Shown here: positions 63,898 through 64,000 of the stretch, piece after piece | Numbering within the stretch: position 1 is the stretch's first letter | Layout: each line of letters begins with the position of its first letter | Source of the DNA: Fodinicurvata sp. EGI_FJ10296 | Lineage (GTDB): Bacteria > Pseudomonadota > Alphaproteobacteria > DSM-16000 > Inquilinaceae | DNA length: 64,000 nt | NCBI RefSeq assembly: GCF_040712075.1 | Contig: NZ_JBFCVL010000006.1 | Location: 372,001-436,000 of the forward strand | Direction of reading: 5' to 3' | Position numbers and translations under genes: made by a program | Notes under the pieces: generated by a model | What the model was told of the DNA's origin: nothing | What the model saw: the letters and a program-made list of their open reading frames with translations, nothing else | Databases searched by the model: none

Positions 63898-64000
63898 TCC
63901 CGCGAATCGGGGGAGGCGGCCGCTGAACCTGTTGAACGGGGTGCAGAATGCCAGGAATGCCAAGGGCAGGGCCCAGGTTTTCGAGAGCTTGTGACATTCC

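Noticed and set aside
1-64000. CRISPR array, prophage or polyketide-type cluster
   Set aside because: No regularly spaced repeats, phage structural genes or large modular enzymes were found anywhere in the window.

Overview
The window is GC-rich chromosomal DNA from an alphaproteobacterium. The evidence is a DUF1013 (TrcR-type) cell-cycle regulator, a DUF1465 (RcdA-type) CtrA-degradation adaptor, DUF1491, DUF465/YdcH and DUF2062 proteins, an RpoH-type promoter of the alphaproteobacterial form, and the uvrC-pgsA-moaD-moaE order (here interrupted). Polyhydroxybutyrate turnover genes (phaZ, bdhA), a phosphofructokinase, glycogen phosphorylase and a sulfite dehydrogenase suggest a versatile heterotroph, perhaps Rhodospirillales-like. 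I cannot name a genus. I see no tRNA, rRNA, CRISPR array, prophage or intact insertion sequence.

Layout. 1-9.4 kb: DUF1491, PHB depolymerase, a PAS/GGDEF/EAL protein, a D-lactate/glycolate-type FAD oxidase, a TerB-DnaJ protein, the ABC-F ATPase Uup and a DMT exporter. 9.4-16.3 kb: ribbon-helix-helix protein, fumarase C, purK, purE, pfk flanked by two DUF465 genes, and trcR. 16.5-22.9 kb: hybrid sensor kinase, quinone oxidoreductase, 3-hydroxybutyrate dehydrogenase, rcdA, and a small heat-shock gene under a ROSE-like RNA thermometer. 22.9-26.6 kb: a BASS-like transporter, two candidate small RNAs in tandem, an acyl-CoA synthetase and rpmE. 26.7-34.6 kb: ABC exporter, GNAT, DeoR regulator, glycogen phosphorylase and a divergent Rho paralogue. 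34.6-42.2 kb is more accessory: a decayed TPR gene, an HTH protein, an untracked 44-aa gene, a persulfide-dioxygenase-like hydrolase, a stand-alone Hen1 methyltransferase, sulfite dehydrogenase sorA/sorB, a DMT exporter and a MarR regulator divergent from ilvE.

43.2-53.2 kb holds moaE, moaD, DUF2062, pgsA and uvrC on the minus strand. Between pgsA and uvrC lies a block of about 5.8 kb containing pncB, an APH-fold protein, a PRPP synthetase and a divergent GroEL. A perfect FNR/FixK box lies upstream of groEL. I read this block as an oxygen-responsive NAD/PRPP and chaperone module, possibly for survival at low oxygen.

53.7-57 kb: an unknown gene, then a surface-lipoprotein gene directly followed by a Slam-type outer-membrane translocon, a compact candidate type XI secretion pair. 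57-64 kb: Ca2+/Na+ antiporter, uvrB, MFS transporter, periplasmic cyclophilin and a SPOR-containing D,D-carboxypeptidase.

The most interesting items are the Slam/lipoprotein pair, the FNR-box GroEL/PRPP/PncB island, the divergent Rho, the two small-RNA candidates, the ROSE-type thermometer and the Hen1 methyltransferase without a visible Pnkp partner.
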